Shown here piece after piece: positions 14,401 to 28,246 of a stretch of DNA of 64,000 nucleotides; positions within the stretch are counted from its first letter, which is position 1; each line of letters opens with the position of its first letter. The notes below the pieces were generated by a model. It was not told where the DNA came from and made no database searches. It worked only from the letters and a program-made list of their open reading frames with translations. A program made the position numbers and the translations under genes. This stretch comes from Apus apus. Lineage: Eukaryota; Chordata; Aves; Apodiformes; Apodidae. The stretch is from positions 34,465,501-34,529,500 of the forward strand of contig NC_067287.1 of assembly GCF_020740795.1 (NCBI RefSeq), read 5' to 3'.

Positions 14401-17400
14401 TGAAAAATTCTGAAGTAAAGACACCCACTCACCAGTGCTTTAATATCTTTCTGAAACTGCTACCCCTACACAACTCCCTCCCAACCTCAAGTTCCTGTAG
14501 ACACTGGTGGAAAAGTATGAAACTCTGCATACTACTGAGTCCTTACTAAGCAAATAAACACCACAGACCATTTGGCCAGTTCAGCTAATGGGAAAACTAC
14601 AGATGTTATCAAGTGAAAAAGAATGAGCCCAGTGCATGTATGTGGTGACAGGTCACAGCAAATTCTATTTCAGTAATAGCAAGAGTATTTTAGACTTAGA
14701 TGAAGAGGCTTTCATAGCCTCTCTATTAGTAGCACAAAACATGGGGTGAATTATTAATCATCAAACAGTAGATAGCACAGCAACCAAAAAGAGTAGATAC
14801 CCTCAGTTGTAAAGCTGATTGTTTTTCCTGCCCTTATTATAAACTGGTTACTCCTAACCTGGAATATATAATTTGATGTCAAACTTGGAAAAGAACACAT
14901 GATAGTACTCATCTAAAAATTTAATAAAGTTTAACTAAAACCTGCTTGTTTTCTGCACGCATGCTTCTGCAGAACAAGCATTTGGATGTTCATTTGCATG
15001 CATAAGATAGGAAAATGAGCTTCAAAAAAAAGGTTATGGGATTGCACCTACACTCACTGCAAATAAATTGCAAGTTTGCAGTAAGTCTGTTATCCTCCAG
15101 AAACACTGCGTAGGTCTGTCCAGTTAGAGTTGCATCTTTGCTGTAAAAAACATCTACACAGCTTCACTGGTCTTCTCAACCCTTGATATTTTCTAACACA
15201 ACACTGACTGAACTGGACCCTATCATCTGCTCTTTAGTAGGGATGCAAGACTAAAAGCACTTCACCATCACACACTGAGAGGCTGTTTTCTTGCTCATAC
15301 TGCAACAAAATGAGACTTCTACTCTCTAAGACAGTCACAAGTATGACTGTTGACTTCCATCAGTTTTGTACCTCCGTTCCTGGCATCCGTCACTGCAAGG
15401 TTTTGGTCTTCTCAAACAGGAGCACTTAGAGCTGTTGAGCTCCAATACTCTGTTGTAATTTGGTTTTGTGTTCACAGCTTTTCTGGATAGTGTTCATAAG
15501 AACAGGCAAACACGTTATACATCAAGAACAGGCAAGTTCTGCAGCACAGCCTCGTTTGTGACAACCCTCCTGTGTCTTACGTGTTTTCCTGTGTGGTGGA
15601 CCAATTTCACTACAGAGTCAAGGAAAAGCATCCTGAAGGTCATCAGCACTGCCTTTCTGAAGTTCAGCTGTCCTACTCCATTGGGAAATGGAGTAGCTAA
15701 ACAGCAATCACAGAACAGCACAGAAATCAGTAACATTCATAAGAACACAACTGAACCTTCAATTCCTTCTCAAACAAGAGGAAGGATGCTGATTATTTTA
15801 GGATTCATAGCAAAAGCTGTTAAGACTATTTCTGGAAATTCTCAGATGGTGATTCAGACAGACCTCAAGCAGGAGACAAGTTTTGTTAGCACTTGCAGAA
15901 GTTACTTTGAAATTTTCAGACTCAGATGCTAAAGCTAAGCCCTAGGGCAAAAGCTAAGGGACTTCCTTCCTCCACTGTAAACAAATCCACACTGTTCACT
16001 GGGCCTTTGCAGTGATGCTGTAACCAGCCGTGTTTACTTCCTATTTCTAGTTTTCACTATTCTCCCAACAGCTTTTCTGACAAGCTTGTCACATTTTCAT
16101 GAAGCACCTCAGAAAGTAAGCCTTATTTATTTCAAGTTTTTTAATTCCATCCAATGCAATGGAGGTGCCTCGAGCAGCACAGATGGAGTCTCCCGTTCTG
16201 TCCTCTGCTTTTCTATTGTATTATTTCTAGCACACCCTGTGTAAAAGCATTATATATAGGTTGTCTTTCATACAGCTTCTTTGATGTATTTCTACCAAAG
16301 CAGATAATTAACTCCTCTAAGGAACTGCATTGATGTTTTTCATGCCTACAGTGCATATAAGTTTGTTTCTTTCACCTGTAACAGCAAGAAACTTAGGAGC
16401 TACATAACCAACTTGCCACTGTTAGTGCCATACAGAACAGTGACACCAACTCCAACCTGACAGTGTTGTTCTGCAAGGTCATCCCCAAACACATCTCAAA
16501 AGCAAACTAAAATATCCTGACAGAACTAAGAGAAAGAATTATGTATTGATTCATCTTAGAATTCACTTCTTCCCCCAAGACAGACTAAAAGTACCAAAAC
16601 AGCAATTATAAACTTCCCAATACAGCTGCTGTTATAGGTCTGACATCAACCTCTGCTCACTCACTTGTATTCCTGTCTCCTGTAATCTGCTTGTTCTTTA
16701 ACATTTTTTTCCTTTCACTTGTGCATTTTTTCTATTTTTTTACGTAACCAGGCCATTTGTAGTCAAGCTGGCAGAAGTGAAATGTGAAATAAATTGTTTT
16801 TCAAAACCACTATGATGCCCCAAAAAGAAAAAGATAAAGTACAGCCCTGTAAGTTTTTGCTCAATTAGAAATAAAACCAGTGGCTGTTAATGAAAACACC
16901 AAGTAAACTGATGTTTCATTAAAGCAAAAAAATCCAGTCGCACAAAAAACTAACTTGGGTCTTCATATACCACATATTCACTAAAGACAAGTCATTTTTG
17001 AAATTAAAGACTTATGCCTTTTATATGTTTTCCTAAATCAGAGGCATTGTTCAAAATGCATGGATTCTCAGTTTACCTACAATATACTTTTGGTTGCTTG
17101 AAAGACCCTGAAAACTGGAATAGTTGTTTCAGAAAAATATATCAAACCTAAGCAACAAAAAGAAAACATGAGATGAGATAAAATTACACTGCTCTAATTC
17201 TGGGCTACAGACTAGTATAAAGAAGTGCTGAAGGGCAGTAACTCAATTTGGTTAAAAACAACAGCTGTAGTTTCTTTTGACCTGTTTCCAGGCTGCTCAC
17301 TGCCCATTCTTTATTCATGAAGTAGGTCACCTTTTCCTCCAGCTTAATAAAGGCTTACAGGATAATTTATGGACTTGCATGAAAGCTTTTGATCAGTACT

Positions 17401-17640
17401 GTTTCTAGTGGTGTCTAGAAACTTCCAGGATAGGGATACCCTTACACAGCCACAGTAAAAACTCATGGATTGATGTATTTGGTTGGTAAACTGCTAACAC
17501 TAAACTCCGATTATAGCAACACTTGATATGAAAAGGGAAAGCATGAAGTGAAAATTTGCAGTCATCTCTCACATCTTGATAGTTCACCTCAATTTTCTAA
17601 GTCCTCTTTTCCCAGTAAAGGGATTTTCCCTCCCTTGTCT

Positions 17641-17690
17641 GCACATAATTATACACATATTAAGCACATAATTATGCACATAAATTATAA
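17641..17690. repeat. AT-rich 23-bp tandem duplication
   Basis: GCACATAATTATACACATAT at 17641 recurs as GCACATAATTATGCACATAA from 17664, with small differences. Confidence 0.75.
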
Positions 17691-18812
17691 TGATTAAGTA
17701 ATTTTAGTTGCTCTATCAGCTTCAAAAAGACAGATACTCTATTAAGTATGCATGCTCTCCCTCCATGTAAGCAAGGTATTTCTCTGCTCCTGAATTAGCT
17801 ATAAACAGCTTGAAGTTGTACTGTCAAGTGAGAGAGTGGTAGGTGTGAGGAATTAGAATTGGTTTGGGGCTTGATAGTACACAGCAAACAGGTTTACATT
17901 AAAGTATACGGATAAAAGTTTGTTCAAGTGACCCTTTTTGATACTTAAACTTTTATCAAAAAAACTACTTATGCCTCAGAAATACTGCTGAGCTCCTCAT
18001 AGCTAGACACATGTAACCAACAGGTGGCTGCTATTGCCAAGGGAAGCAATCACACATCCACAATACGTGGGTCATGAAAAGCCCACCTGTAACCTACTTT
18101 GGGTCACAGCAACTTGTTTCATGTGCTTTCAGACTATGGGAGAACAGCTGTCAATCAGCAAGATTTTCTCTGTTTCCCAACTGAAACTTCATATGAAACA
18201 TTCTGGAAAAAGATCCATTTGCTTCCTCCCACCCCATTTTACTGAACACTCTGTGATCTTGAACCCATTCTGGATTTTGGTAGTTAGTCATAAAGCTATT
18301 TAGCAACAACTAGAGCCAACCTCTATTTTTAGAACTTGCAGATCTGATCTTCACACAGAGCACACAGCAGTGCACAAGGGCTCTTGGGGTCAAACCTGTG
18401 ATCACACAGGAGCCAGTATTTTACCAATGACCAGTTTCAGTGGTGGCCAAATTTCTTGTTCTATTTCAAAAACACTGCAAGAGCTTCAAAAAAGCCAGTA
18501 TTCCAGGAAATAAAAGTTGCTGGAAATGAAAACCCTTCTCTGCCCCTCTTGTCCTTCATTTTACATTTGCCTTTTTTTTTCCTTAATAATGCTATTGCCT
18601 TTCCTCTATATAACGACTTCTTTTCTGTCAAATAGTATTGCTATAACCACTAGGATTTTTGTGGGGCCATAACTTTACTGGTAAGCACAAGAACAAGTTG
18701 GTCTTCCAAGGCTAAGTTGAAAAAATGTTAACATTATATTCCACATTGTTCTGTTAGACAGCACAAATTATTCTTTGAATTTTCTCAACCTCACAGAGTA
18801 AAATGTCATAAA

Positions 18813-18850
18813 ATCATAGAACGGTTTGAGTTGGAAGGGACCTCATCTAT
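18813..18850 (-). mobile_element. Short CR1 3'-end scrap
   Basis: AATCATAGAACGGTTTGAG followed by TTGGAAGGGACCTCATCTA matches the extreme CR1 3' end in reverse orientation. Only about 38 bp remain. Confidence 0.8.
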
Positions 18851-20886
18851 AAAACATAAGAAACATATGAGCATTCTCTTTAGAGATCATTTTCATTAGA
18901 CCATCACAAATGGAGACTGCCATTTTCCTAATGGGTAATTGTTGACAAGAGCCATTTAAGCTGTCACACATGCTAAGAAATAGTCATGCACTCTGTAGGC
19001 ACGTGGAAAAGAAAAAACAGATGAAAATGCTTTTAAGCTACAGAAGAAACTGAGCTGCCTAAGTTAGAATAGCTTGTTTCCAAGAGCCCACTAACACAGC
19101 AGGACAATTACATACTGCAGTGAAAGTGAGGAGTTCAAAGTTGGTTCAAAGCACAAAAAGTTGGTACCAAGTACACAAGGACAACCAGAACTCTGCTGAT
19201 GCAACTTTCTTAGCTTAAAAGCATATTCTGAAACACTGACCTCCAAGAGTTCTTGAAGCAGCCACTGGTACTGAAAACTTCTATCCATTTGTTTGTCTCC
19301 TGCTGCCAAGGAGTGCATCAACTGAAAGTAATAGGGCCACACAGTATGTCCTTCAGCATCAAATCAGCAACTGTTATTAGTAACAAGTACCTTTATTACT
19401 CACAGGAATTTTCATTCTAATGCTTTTAAACTGAAGAGGTTTAACTTGCCAAACGGTGTCCTCAATCTCTTCTTTAAAATGTTGACTCTTAGAGCTCACA
19501 GTGAATACAAGCTCACAGGTGATGAATATACAGGAACAGCTTTCATTTGCAGAACCAACATTAGTTTGCTGCACCATTGGTTGAAATCCAAGCCTTTAGT
19601 CAAGTTTGTTTCCCTCGCTGCCTGGCTTAGCTCACGTAATGAGAATTGTGTCTTTCACATTCATGCCAACTTAAATACATTAGAGGCAAGAAAAACAGAG
19701 TCAGCACTGTATCAAGATCGACAGCACTGCAGAAAATAATCCAATGCATTCTTAGCCAGGTGGTGTTCAACTCCAAATGTTAAAACTAATGAACCATAAA
19801 GAGATAATGAGAGAATAGAGTCTACTTTTACAATCTAACCTTGCTTAGCCTCAACTGTTGCTGGATGCATTTTTCCAAGTATTGCCTTGAGAATGTACCT
19901 TGCACTACAGTTCAGGTATTACCACAACACTGCTTAACTAAGAGAATAAAAACAGGTTTTTGTTTTTGTCACCTCACATTCAGATCGCAAAAAGAAAAAA
20001 ATTAACTTGACTTTCAACATTTTTGTTCAAACTGTCTTTTTGTTAGTTTTCACTAAAGACTGCAATCAAGTCTCTGCTTTGTGTACATTATTTTGCAAGC
20101 ACTTTCATATCTGAAAACTACAGAAGGTATATTTTGCACATAAGCATTGGTAAGCATATGCATGTTTTGCATTGTCTTCCTAGTACAGTAAACAACTAAA
20201 AGAAAAAATATTTCAATATATTTTCTTGCTATTAAAAATATATTTAACAAATTTCTGATTTTCCTTGCCTGTTCAGCAAGGCATTAATACCCAAGCTAAG
20301 CTCCAGGCTTCCTGTGAAGCCTATACTTAACCAACATCATTTAAGCACGTCTTATGGATGGAACATATCCCCATATACTTGGCTCCATGGAGGTATCTTA
20401 AGAACTTACATTCCTTGAATTGGGATCCTTATCCTTAGACGGGCTCAACATGATCACTGCCAAGATACACTATGATCCAGGACAGTTGTCAGGCAGGTTC
20501 TACACTATATGTATGTTGAAATAGGAACAAACAAACAGCTGAGCAGTACTCAGCAGTTCATTTCAATAGTATTAAGGTATAAAATAGCCCAAATATGTAT
20601 TTATTAATACAGGAACGTATTAAAGTAAAACCTTACCTGAATTTTATGCAGCTAAACAGAAGACTGCAATTTAGTAACTGAAAACACTCAGTAGAAATAA
20701 CTGAAACAGCACTGGGTGATGAGTTTGCTGTCTCACCATGACAGCCTTCCCTGTGAATCACAATGGTCCCAGTCCCACCTTCTTCCTCCGCTTTTGTAAC
20801 TTTTTTCCTCTCTTGTGTGCTTTGGTTATTTTGCTCTGTTTTCTTAGGACATAAAGCACCTATGTGTTGTTGAGTGACAATTTTCT

Positions 20887-20906
20887 ATCTGTATGTATAT
20901 ACAGAT
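20887..20906. repeat. Small inverted repeat (8-bp arms)
   Basis: ATCTGTAT and ATACAGAT flank a 4-base spacer. It could form a small cruciform in AT-rich DNA; no known role. Confidence 0.6.
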
Positions 20907-21828
20907 ACAACAAAATATATTTTTATATATTATAAAATAAGATCATCTGCCTTACCTGTATGACTAGCTTTCCATTATGTGGTGTAGCAGGCAAGTGGGA
21001 TAAATCAATCCTAGGTACTCCACTGCTCATAGAGGACCAGGTGCCTCTGTGCCTTGCTCCCCTGGAAGCCCAGTGCCAGTACAACTTCAGCACAGCATGT
21101 ACACGGGAAGCCAGCTGCCTTCCTGAACTGTATTAACACAAGGTAACACTGGAACTAGTAAATCCCAAGTGGACAGTTGTACCTCCACGGAACCAGCCTG
21201 ATACAGTATTTGCAAACAGGTTAAGTTAGACATGAGTTAGCTGAACACTAATCTTTTGAATCATACGTTTTTCCATTTTCTTATACAAAAATATTCTAAA
21301 ATCCAATACATTACTACTTATTTTTATAAACTTACCTAGTATTTCTAGGAACAGAAGAATTCTCTTTCCAACTCTAAAAGAAAGATGGCCAGTTAAAGAA
21401 TATGTGACATGGGACAATCTGTTAGTTAGCTGAGTGCCACTTTACTCTTCTCCAGCAAGACTGCATCTGGTAGGGAAGGATTCCATCAGTTATGAATTAA
21501 TCAAGCACCTGACTTTGATTTGGGCCAGAAGTGCATCTCTCTTTTTTAAGCAACATAACCAATTTGGTATTTCTAACACCAATAAAACAGCAAACACTTC
21601 GCTGATATTGCTAATATAAAACCAGATTTGGACTATCATCAGCAAATAAGACAACCAAAACAAATTGACTTGTCCTTTCTTCTCAGTCAGCTTGATACAG
21701 ATTCTGTAAACCAACATCAGATAATCTGTCTGTTGCCCTGCTTGAGGATTTTTTGGGTTGGTTCACTCTAACACCCTTATCTAAGGAGTGACCCCGTGAA
21801 ATGACTCAGTCCACTCAAGAACGAGGTT

Positions 21829-21850
21829 CTGTGCCCCCTCGTGGTGATGC
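21829..21850 (-). promoter_or_regulatory. Candidate CTCF site (minus orientation)
   Basis: The minus strand reads ACCACGAGGGGGCACAG, close to the CTCF core CCASYAGRKGGCRS. It lies in the gene-poor flank. Confidence 0.5.
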
Positions 21851-22479
21851 AGAAGCACAACAAGAGCTTCCACTGACAACATCTGATGAAACCAAATATA
21901 AACCTAAACGACATCACTAAACTGGTCACTCTATGAAGGGGTAGATACACACTTTAGGTTACTTAGCTCTATTCTGTAAAAACGTAGCTTGTTTCAACAA
22001 AACAGCAGGTATCCCAATTATTCTTCCCTTGACAATCTATTTTCATTTTTAATATATTTTTTTAAATATGAGTTTCAGTTATTTGGTTCTATTATTTGTC
22101 TATTCTAAAACATAAATCTATCCAATATCACAGCTGTTAACAGCACCCAGATCTTGAAGTCAATGCAGTTATGTTAGAGTACAGTGAATTGGACTTTTTA
22201 AAGTTACTATCAGACACAAAGTGACACCCTTTTCTCCCTCATATTTCCAGAAGATAGAAGCAAGACTCAAGCGTCTGTCCAGAAAATGCTAAGGGAAAAA
22301 AGTGCAAGTGTAGGTGCTCAGCTGGCAACACTATCCCAAACAGCACTGGTGTCCCCAAGCCTAGTGTCCTTTTAACATTTCACAAAGGTCTTTTTTATCC
22401 TGGGAATTGTTTGCTGAAATCTTTGCTCAAAACCAAGCTGCCAGTAGAGAGACAGTGCAAAACCTAGCCAACATCTTAG

Positions 22480-22555
22480 CTGCTGACACTTTTGACATCC
22501 CAAGTAGACACATTTAGCTACAGTCACTTTTGAGATCCCAATTAGACACATTTAG
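22480..22555. repeat. Two-copy 38-bp tandem duplication
   Basis: Copies at 22480-22517 and 22518-22555 share CACTTTTGA.ATCCCAA.TAGACACATTTAG and differ at a handful of positions, mostly in the first ten bases. Confidence 0.85.
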
Positions 22556-25332
22556 ATCAATACCTGAGAGAGTCTCTTGCACTGCTTCAAAACTCCAGGT
22601 ATTGAGCTCATCAGCCCTTTCTGCAGTCATCTCTGCCAAGGTTCAAATCCTTATGGCCTCTCCAGAAGTGTATCCTGCAAAGCCTGTGATACACATTTTT
22701 CTTTTGCACAGGCTATGCAGAAGATAACTTCTCTCCTATTGCCAAGATGCTGATATTAAGCTTGTACTTCTCATCCTTGGGAAGAAAATACATATAGTAA
22801 ACCATTTAGATTAGTAACAACTGGAGGGGGGGGACGGAACAATGAAAACTTTGATGTATAACTACTGTTTGTCTAAAATCACAAGCCATCAAAACACTCC
22901 TACCAAATTCATGCTTTCAAAAAATTAACCTTTTTATGCAAATGCTGGGCTATATATAATTTTGTATCGGAGCTTGGGCATTTAAATCTCAAACTAACAG
23001 GTCCTCTGTTGGGAGATAAAAATCCAACTTTCTTTCCCTTCACTGAAAGGAGCTGTATTACGCAGTCAGTACCTCAGATATGGGAGTATTTTGTCCTCTC
23101 TCCTCTGCAACACAGGATTTCTCTTTTCTCTCTTATTGAGTTATTTCTATTATTTCTACATGAGAGTAGGACATAAGCCTCACGGACATACTACTCGGTA
23201 CTGCTCCGTAACTCACCAACGCCCTTTGCTATTTCTATTCTCTTGCCTGCTATTGGTTCCACAAAAACAGCTGCATTGCAGTGACAACACTTGTCCACAG
23301 GTCTTGATTTCTCACAGGTAAGAGACACTATAGCTTTTCAAGATTACAAGATAAAATGTAGAATGAAGGCATTATTTCTAAGCCTGTCGACCAGCTTGGC
23401 ACTGTTTGCAAACACAGAGCAACCACAAAAGCAGGGGGAAAGAGTGGTGCAGTCACTTCCACTCTGCAGGTTTATGCAATCAAAACAGAAGGTGCCCTAA
23501 TTAAACACTTAATCACACTTTTCTAGCACAAATACCCAACCCTAAGGTCTCTTAAAAAATTATTTGCTAATTCCATAATAATACTAGCAGTAACAGGAAG
23601 TGAGGAATTCTATTACAGTGCTAAACCAGACTTGGGTCTGTGTGTCTTCTGCTGCAGACATGGCCCTGGAATCAGTCACTTAATCCATCAATTCATCGTT
23701 TCCTCCTCTATCAAGCTAAGACCCCAATTTCCATCCATCTCACATTTTCAGTTCCCTAGAGCAGCACCTACTTCTTCCCAAGTGTCTATGTAGTGCTTAG
23801 AGAGGGCATTATGACAAGACTGGGTGTCCAAAACCAGTCCAAGAGCACAGACAACAGAACAAATAGTTTTGTGTTCCAGAAGGTCCCAGACATCCATGCA
23901 GGATTTGAGACAATTAAGTTAACAGAAGATTCCAGGTATTTCTGCTGAGAAATAAAAGAGGAAATCGCAAAGTTCCAGACAGATTTTCCTTCAAGTGCCA
24001 GATCCTTCCCATGCAACAGCCCAACTCCAGAAACCTTTGCATTTATGGTAACCTAAAGCTTCTAGACCATCAAGTTTCATGAGATTTTCTACTCCCCTAA
24101 TTTTTCTCCCCATATAGTAAAGATCATGCAATTTTTTTCTTGCCTAGAATCTTGGCAGTTCAAATGTACAGGAAGAATACACTGGTTTTTCATATGCATT
24201 ACCAGGTATTGGTGCCTCCTTACATTGAAGAAGGCTTCTCCTGCTGTGCCAAGGTCAATATTAACTATGAGAACAGATGTGATCAGTGAATGCAACACAG
24301 AAGGAAAAGGCTTCTAATGCCCATTGAAGCACCCTTAATTAAGAAAGGGATAAAAGCAGCACAATGCTGGGCTACGTTTTCCACTGTCCAACATTTATTT
24401 GTATTGCATAGAAAGCAAAACTACTTCTTTTGACCTTGAGCATGCAACAAATTGGGAAGAAAACTGCTGGATAAAGATAATGGACTCAATAGGAAACAGT
24501 GATCAAGAGGGAATAATGATCAACTATTCATGATAATAGCATGCAGGTTAATACCAGATTATCTATTTTGCAGATATCTATAGGCACATATGTATATATT
24601 TAATCCAAACCTGTGAAACTTGAGGTCCTGACTAGGCAAGCACTCTAATATACCAGATCAGGTTGCTGCTCTAATTTTCTGCAATAAGCCATATTAATTT
24701 CTTTTTCTTTTAAAATGGCTAGTTTCATACTCTCCTTCAAGTACTAACCATAAAGAAAGCCTACACTGTTAGCTGTAACAGGGCTGGGCTACTGATGCAG
24801 AAGCTAAAAAGACAATAACCAGAAAAACCCACAAAAAACATCCTGTGAATGCTAAGACAATATAAGAGGTGCTGCTGAAAACTTGAAATAGCTTTCAAGC
24901 TGCATAAAAGTTTACCCTAATTCTACTGAATTTTCTTTGATGCCGTTTGTTAGTATGATGATATTAAAATAAACTCTACCTACAAATCACTTAACACAGT
25001 CAAACTCACCAACCCTAAGTCCTCTCAATACACATTACTGGAGATTTCAGTTTTAAGGTTCTCAGGCTATAGGATATAGGTTTGAGATAACATTCTTATT
25101 ACTAAGAACATATAATAATAAATACATCATTGTAACACTTGAGAAAAGAATAATTAGATTTACAGCTGAAGTAAAATTATTTTTTTGGCTCTTAGCAGCT
25201 TCAGAGAACTACAATACACTCTATAACTGGAATTTCAAATACAATTAACAGTAAATGATCTTGTCAATGATCAATCCAAACGAAAAAAGTCAAAATCTAC
25301 ACTACTTGCATTGAATAAGTGTTGGGTTTGGG

Positions 25333-25367
25333 TTTTTTTTCTTTTTTTCTTTCTTTTTTTAAAAAAA
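25333..25367. repeat. T-rich tract running into an A run
   Basis: An interrupted poly(T) tract with single C bases is followed by AAAAAAAG. It is a simple low-complexity repeat. Confidence 0.8.
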
Positions 25368-25699
25368 GAATAGTCATTTTTTACCCCTGCTGACTAACTT
25401 TTGTGGTAGCGTTCCTCAAGTTTTTAATACTGTCTTGAGAACTCCTTCCTGCCATCACACCACATCTTCAGTTTTTTGCCTTGCATGCATTATGAAAAAA
25501 ATAAAGTTACATCTGTAAATTATTGTACAAGAAGCACAGTATAGCATTTACTTATAGGTAGAGGAAAAAAAAACAAAGGAGAGCATCATTTATGCTCAGC
25601 AACAAAATTGCCATGAAGCTAACCAAGTGAATACCAGGTGTGATTAACACTGGTAGCCCAGGCAGTCCAAATGTCAGTATGCTAAAATACTCATGCAGT

Positions 25700-26580
25700 A
25701 ATAGTGCTGCAAGGAGGCTTGGAGAGGTTTGCTATCTCTTTCATTAGGAGAGATAGTGTTTTCACGTCTGAGCAACCCCATCATCTCATTTCTTTCAGTT
25801 CTATAACAAAGCTGGCACATCTTTCAGTGGAAACAACCTCTTCCAATTCAAAACGCAGACTTTTTGAGAGGAGACAAAAACCTAACAGAGATTGTGGAAC
25901 CAAATCCCTCCACAGATTATTTTTTCCAGCCCAAAGAGTTCATACAAACTATGTGCATAGTTGTTCCCAGTTCATCCTACAGGGACTCTAATGTCAGCAA
26001 TTCCAGATGGTCTGAGTATAATACCAACAAAACCACTCTTAGTTGTCAAAAAGAAATCCTTCACCCAGCAGAGCAAGACCAGGCACAAGATGCCAATCAT
26101 AACCAGGCTCACCAGGGAAAACCGTGCTGTCTTTCATTGCTATGTTGAACATATTTTACAAGCTTCCCACTTAGCTCTGTGCAGAGATGGCAGTTCGTTT
26201 CTGAAGTGCAGGTAGCAGTTTTTATCATGCTACTTTAACTGCACAAAAAATGTCAGAGGAAGACTACTAAACCATTTCTTACTCTTTTTATGCTGTGATA
26301 GGTCTTAAAAAAATTGACAAATTTATGTAACTTGCTTTCATGCAAGGTGTTAAGGTTCAGAGATAAATGCACCATTGTTATAGTTGTGTATTTAAGTTAA
26401 ATTGCAGTTGTAAACATTTCAAACCCATCTGAAATGGCAGAAGATAAGCTTCCAAAACTTGTTTTTTACAGTAGTTTGTTGATAAATGTACAGTAGAAAC
26501 ATTTCCCTGTCTTTTCTTTAACTATTGTTCATGCTTTACAAATTTTGTTATTAATTTTTGAATAAAATCATTATACTTGA
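25700..26580 (+). other. Unexplained + strand block with 3'-end-like signal
   Basis: I do not recognise a gene here. The block has three overlapping plus-strand open frames of 84-95 codons in AT-rich DNA. It also has an acceptor-like CTCATTTCTTTCAG ending at 25798, which would open the frame FYNKAGTSFSGNNLFQFK and then stop at 25865-25867, and an AATAAA at 26561-26566. Together this could be the last exon and 3' UTR of a plus-strand transcript, a decayed gene fragment, or chance. There is no poly(A) tract after the signal, which argues against a young processed copy. Confidence 0.3.
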
Positions 26581-26867
26581 CCTGGTCTTTTGTCATAGTA
26601 TGTATTCCATCAATGATAGCCTGAATATCTGGTATACACACGTAACACTTCTAAAGGTTCAATATAAGCCTATCTAGAGTCAGATGCCACAAAAGTCTTC
26701 CAGAAATAAAGCAGCTAAGCAGCTGCTCCTGCATCACATTTTTACATGCTAGTACAGCTTTAATTCATCCCAATGAACTTGTTTTCATCTCCTGGGACAC
26801 AGAATGCTAGCTGCCACCACTGTACTGTGACCAATAATATGTTACTACATGTACTAGTGCAATAGTT

Positions 26868-26939
26868 GTAGTGCCAGGAGTTAGGCTCTATAATCCTTAT
26901 GGGTCCCTTCCAACTTAAGATATTCTATGGTTCTATGAT
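26868..26939 (+). mobile_element. CR1 3'-end fragment
   Basis: GGGTCCCTTCCAACTTAAG then ATATTCTATGGTTCTATGAT is the forward CR1 terminus with its octamer-like end. Confidence 0.85.
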
Positions 26940-28230
26940 ATCTTCCAGGACCACTTCCAGTGACAACTTTATACAGAGACGACAAAAATCCCACATTTTA
27001 AGACTCAACTATTAAGATGCTCAGAAAGGACTAAATAGTTAAAGCTGAAAAAGTAGTTACTACCATCACCTACTCCACTAAAATACTAATATTGCAGTTA
27101 AACATTGTATACCTATTAGGCTAGTTATCTCTGCAACAATACAATTAAAAGTATATTTTAAATTCTTAAGTATGCCAGTGTCTGAGCAATGTTAGATTCA
27201 TTTTTAGGAAGGTGCTTTAAGCATTTAAGTCAGGATGCATATTCATCCTATCCCATTCCTCCAATTTACCTGCAGAGAAACATATTTGATACTTATTCTG
27301 AAGAACCACCACATTTGCTAGGAACCAGAAAGCTGGCAAATCTTAACATGTGCATGGGAATAACAATTTATGTGGGTTTTTTTTTTACTATTTTCTGTTA
27401 GCAATAACCAAACCTATGATATTCAATATATATGCAAGCTCCATTTCAGTTACCAAGGAAGATAAAATGCGACACCTGCAAATCAATAGCTCATTATGGT
27501 ATCCCATGATGAACAATTTTAACTGTTTCATGTATTGAAATATGATACTACATGCTATCATTTTGAACACTTGGAAAATATTGCAGGCCTTTGCTCAACT
27601 TCACTGAAGTCTGATGATCTTATCCACTGGTGCAATCCTACACAGTAAACAAATCGAATTTGCAAACTTCAAAAAGAGAGTTAAGAGCACCCAACGAGAA
27701 AACCAAGTAAGTCCAAGTACCTGCCAGCTAAGAAATAATTTTGTGCAAGGTAAGCTGGTTACTTTGCAGCAAAGACCTTTTTTTGTTTGTTTTTAAACAA
27801 AGAGAAAGTTTCCTATTTTTATGACTTCATGGAAGCAAGGTCTGACTTATGCTGCAGTCTGGATTGCTGAGCATTTTTGAGCAGAAGAATGGAAATTGTC
27901 ACAAGCTGAATTAATAAAATTTGCTATCCATAGATTAAAGGATCTAAACAGCTTAATAAATTTGTTTTACAGTCCTTTATGTCATAACAGTGTTGCAACC
28001 ATGACTCTTTCAAGCCGGGTGTATGTTGAGTTGCCATGAGAAAACAGAAAACCACTCAAAACAACTCCCTCAGTCTGGCTTGCCGTTTATGGATTATCTT
28101 CAGGTTTCAAAAGAAATAGCCTATTAATAAAAACTCATTAATCCACAGCACAGAACTATAATCTCCAAGAACTCCACAGACATCCCTTTGCCAGGTCATC
28201 CTTGCAGCATGCATTCAAGGTTACCTTCCC

Positions 28231-28246
28231 AACACCAGGGGGCTGA
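28231..28246 (+). promoter_or_regulatory. Candidate CTCF site (plus orientation)
   Basis: ACACCAGGGGGCTGA matches most of the CTCF core, with the first C of CCAC replaced. Downstream of NUP35. Confidence 0.35.

Larger units (their letters stand above)
8446..25699. other. Gene-poor flank with small repeats
   Basis: Contains the short CR1 scrap at 18.8 kb, two tandem duplications, a small palindrome, a G run at 10618-10626 and the CTCF-like site at 21.8 kb. A less AT-rich stretch at 8.48-9.32 kb carries a 147-codon plus frame without known similarity. No exon could be supported. Confidence 0.55.

Noticed and set aside
15515-15736. Minus frame with a faint resemblance to CR1 ORF2 (NFRKAVLMTFR)
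   Set aside because: The similarity is too short and no CR1 nucleotide landmarks accompany it.
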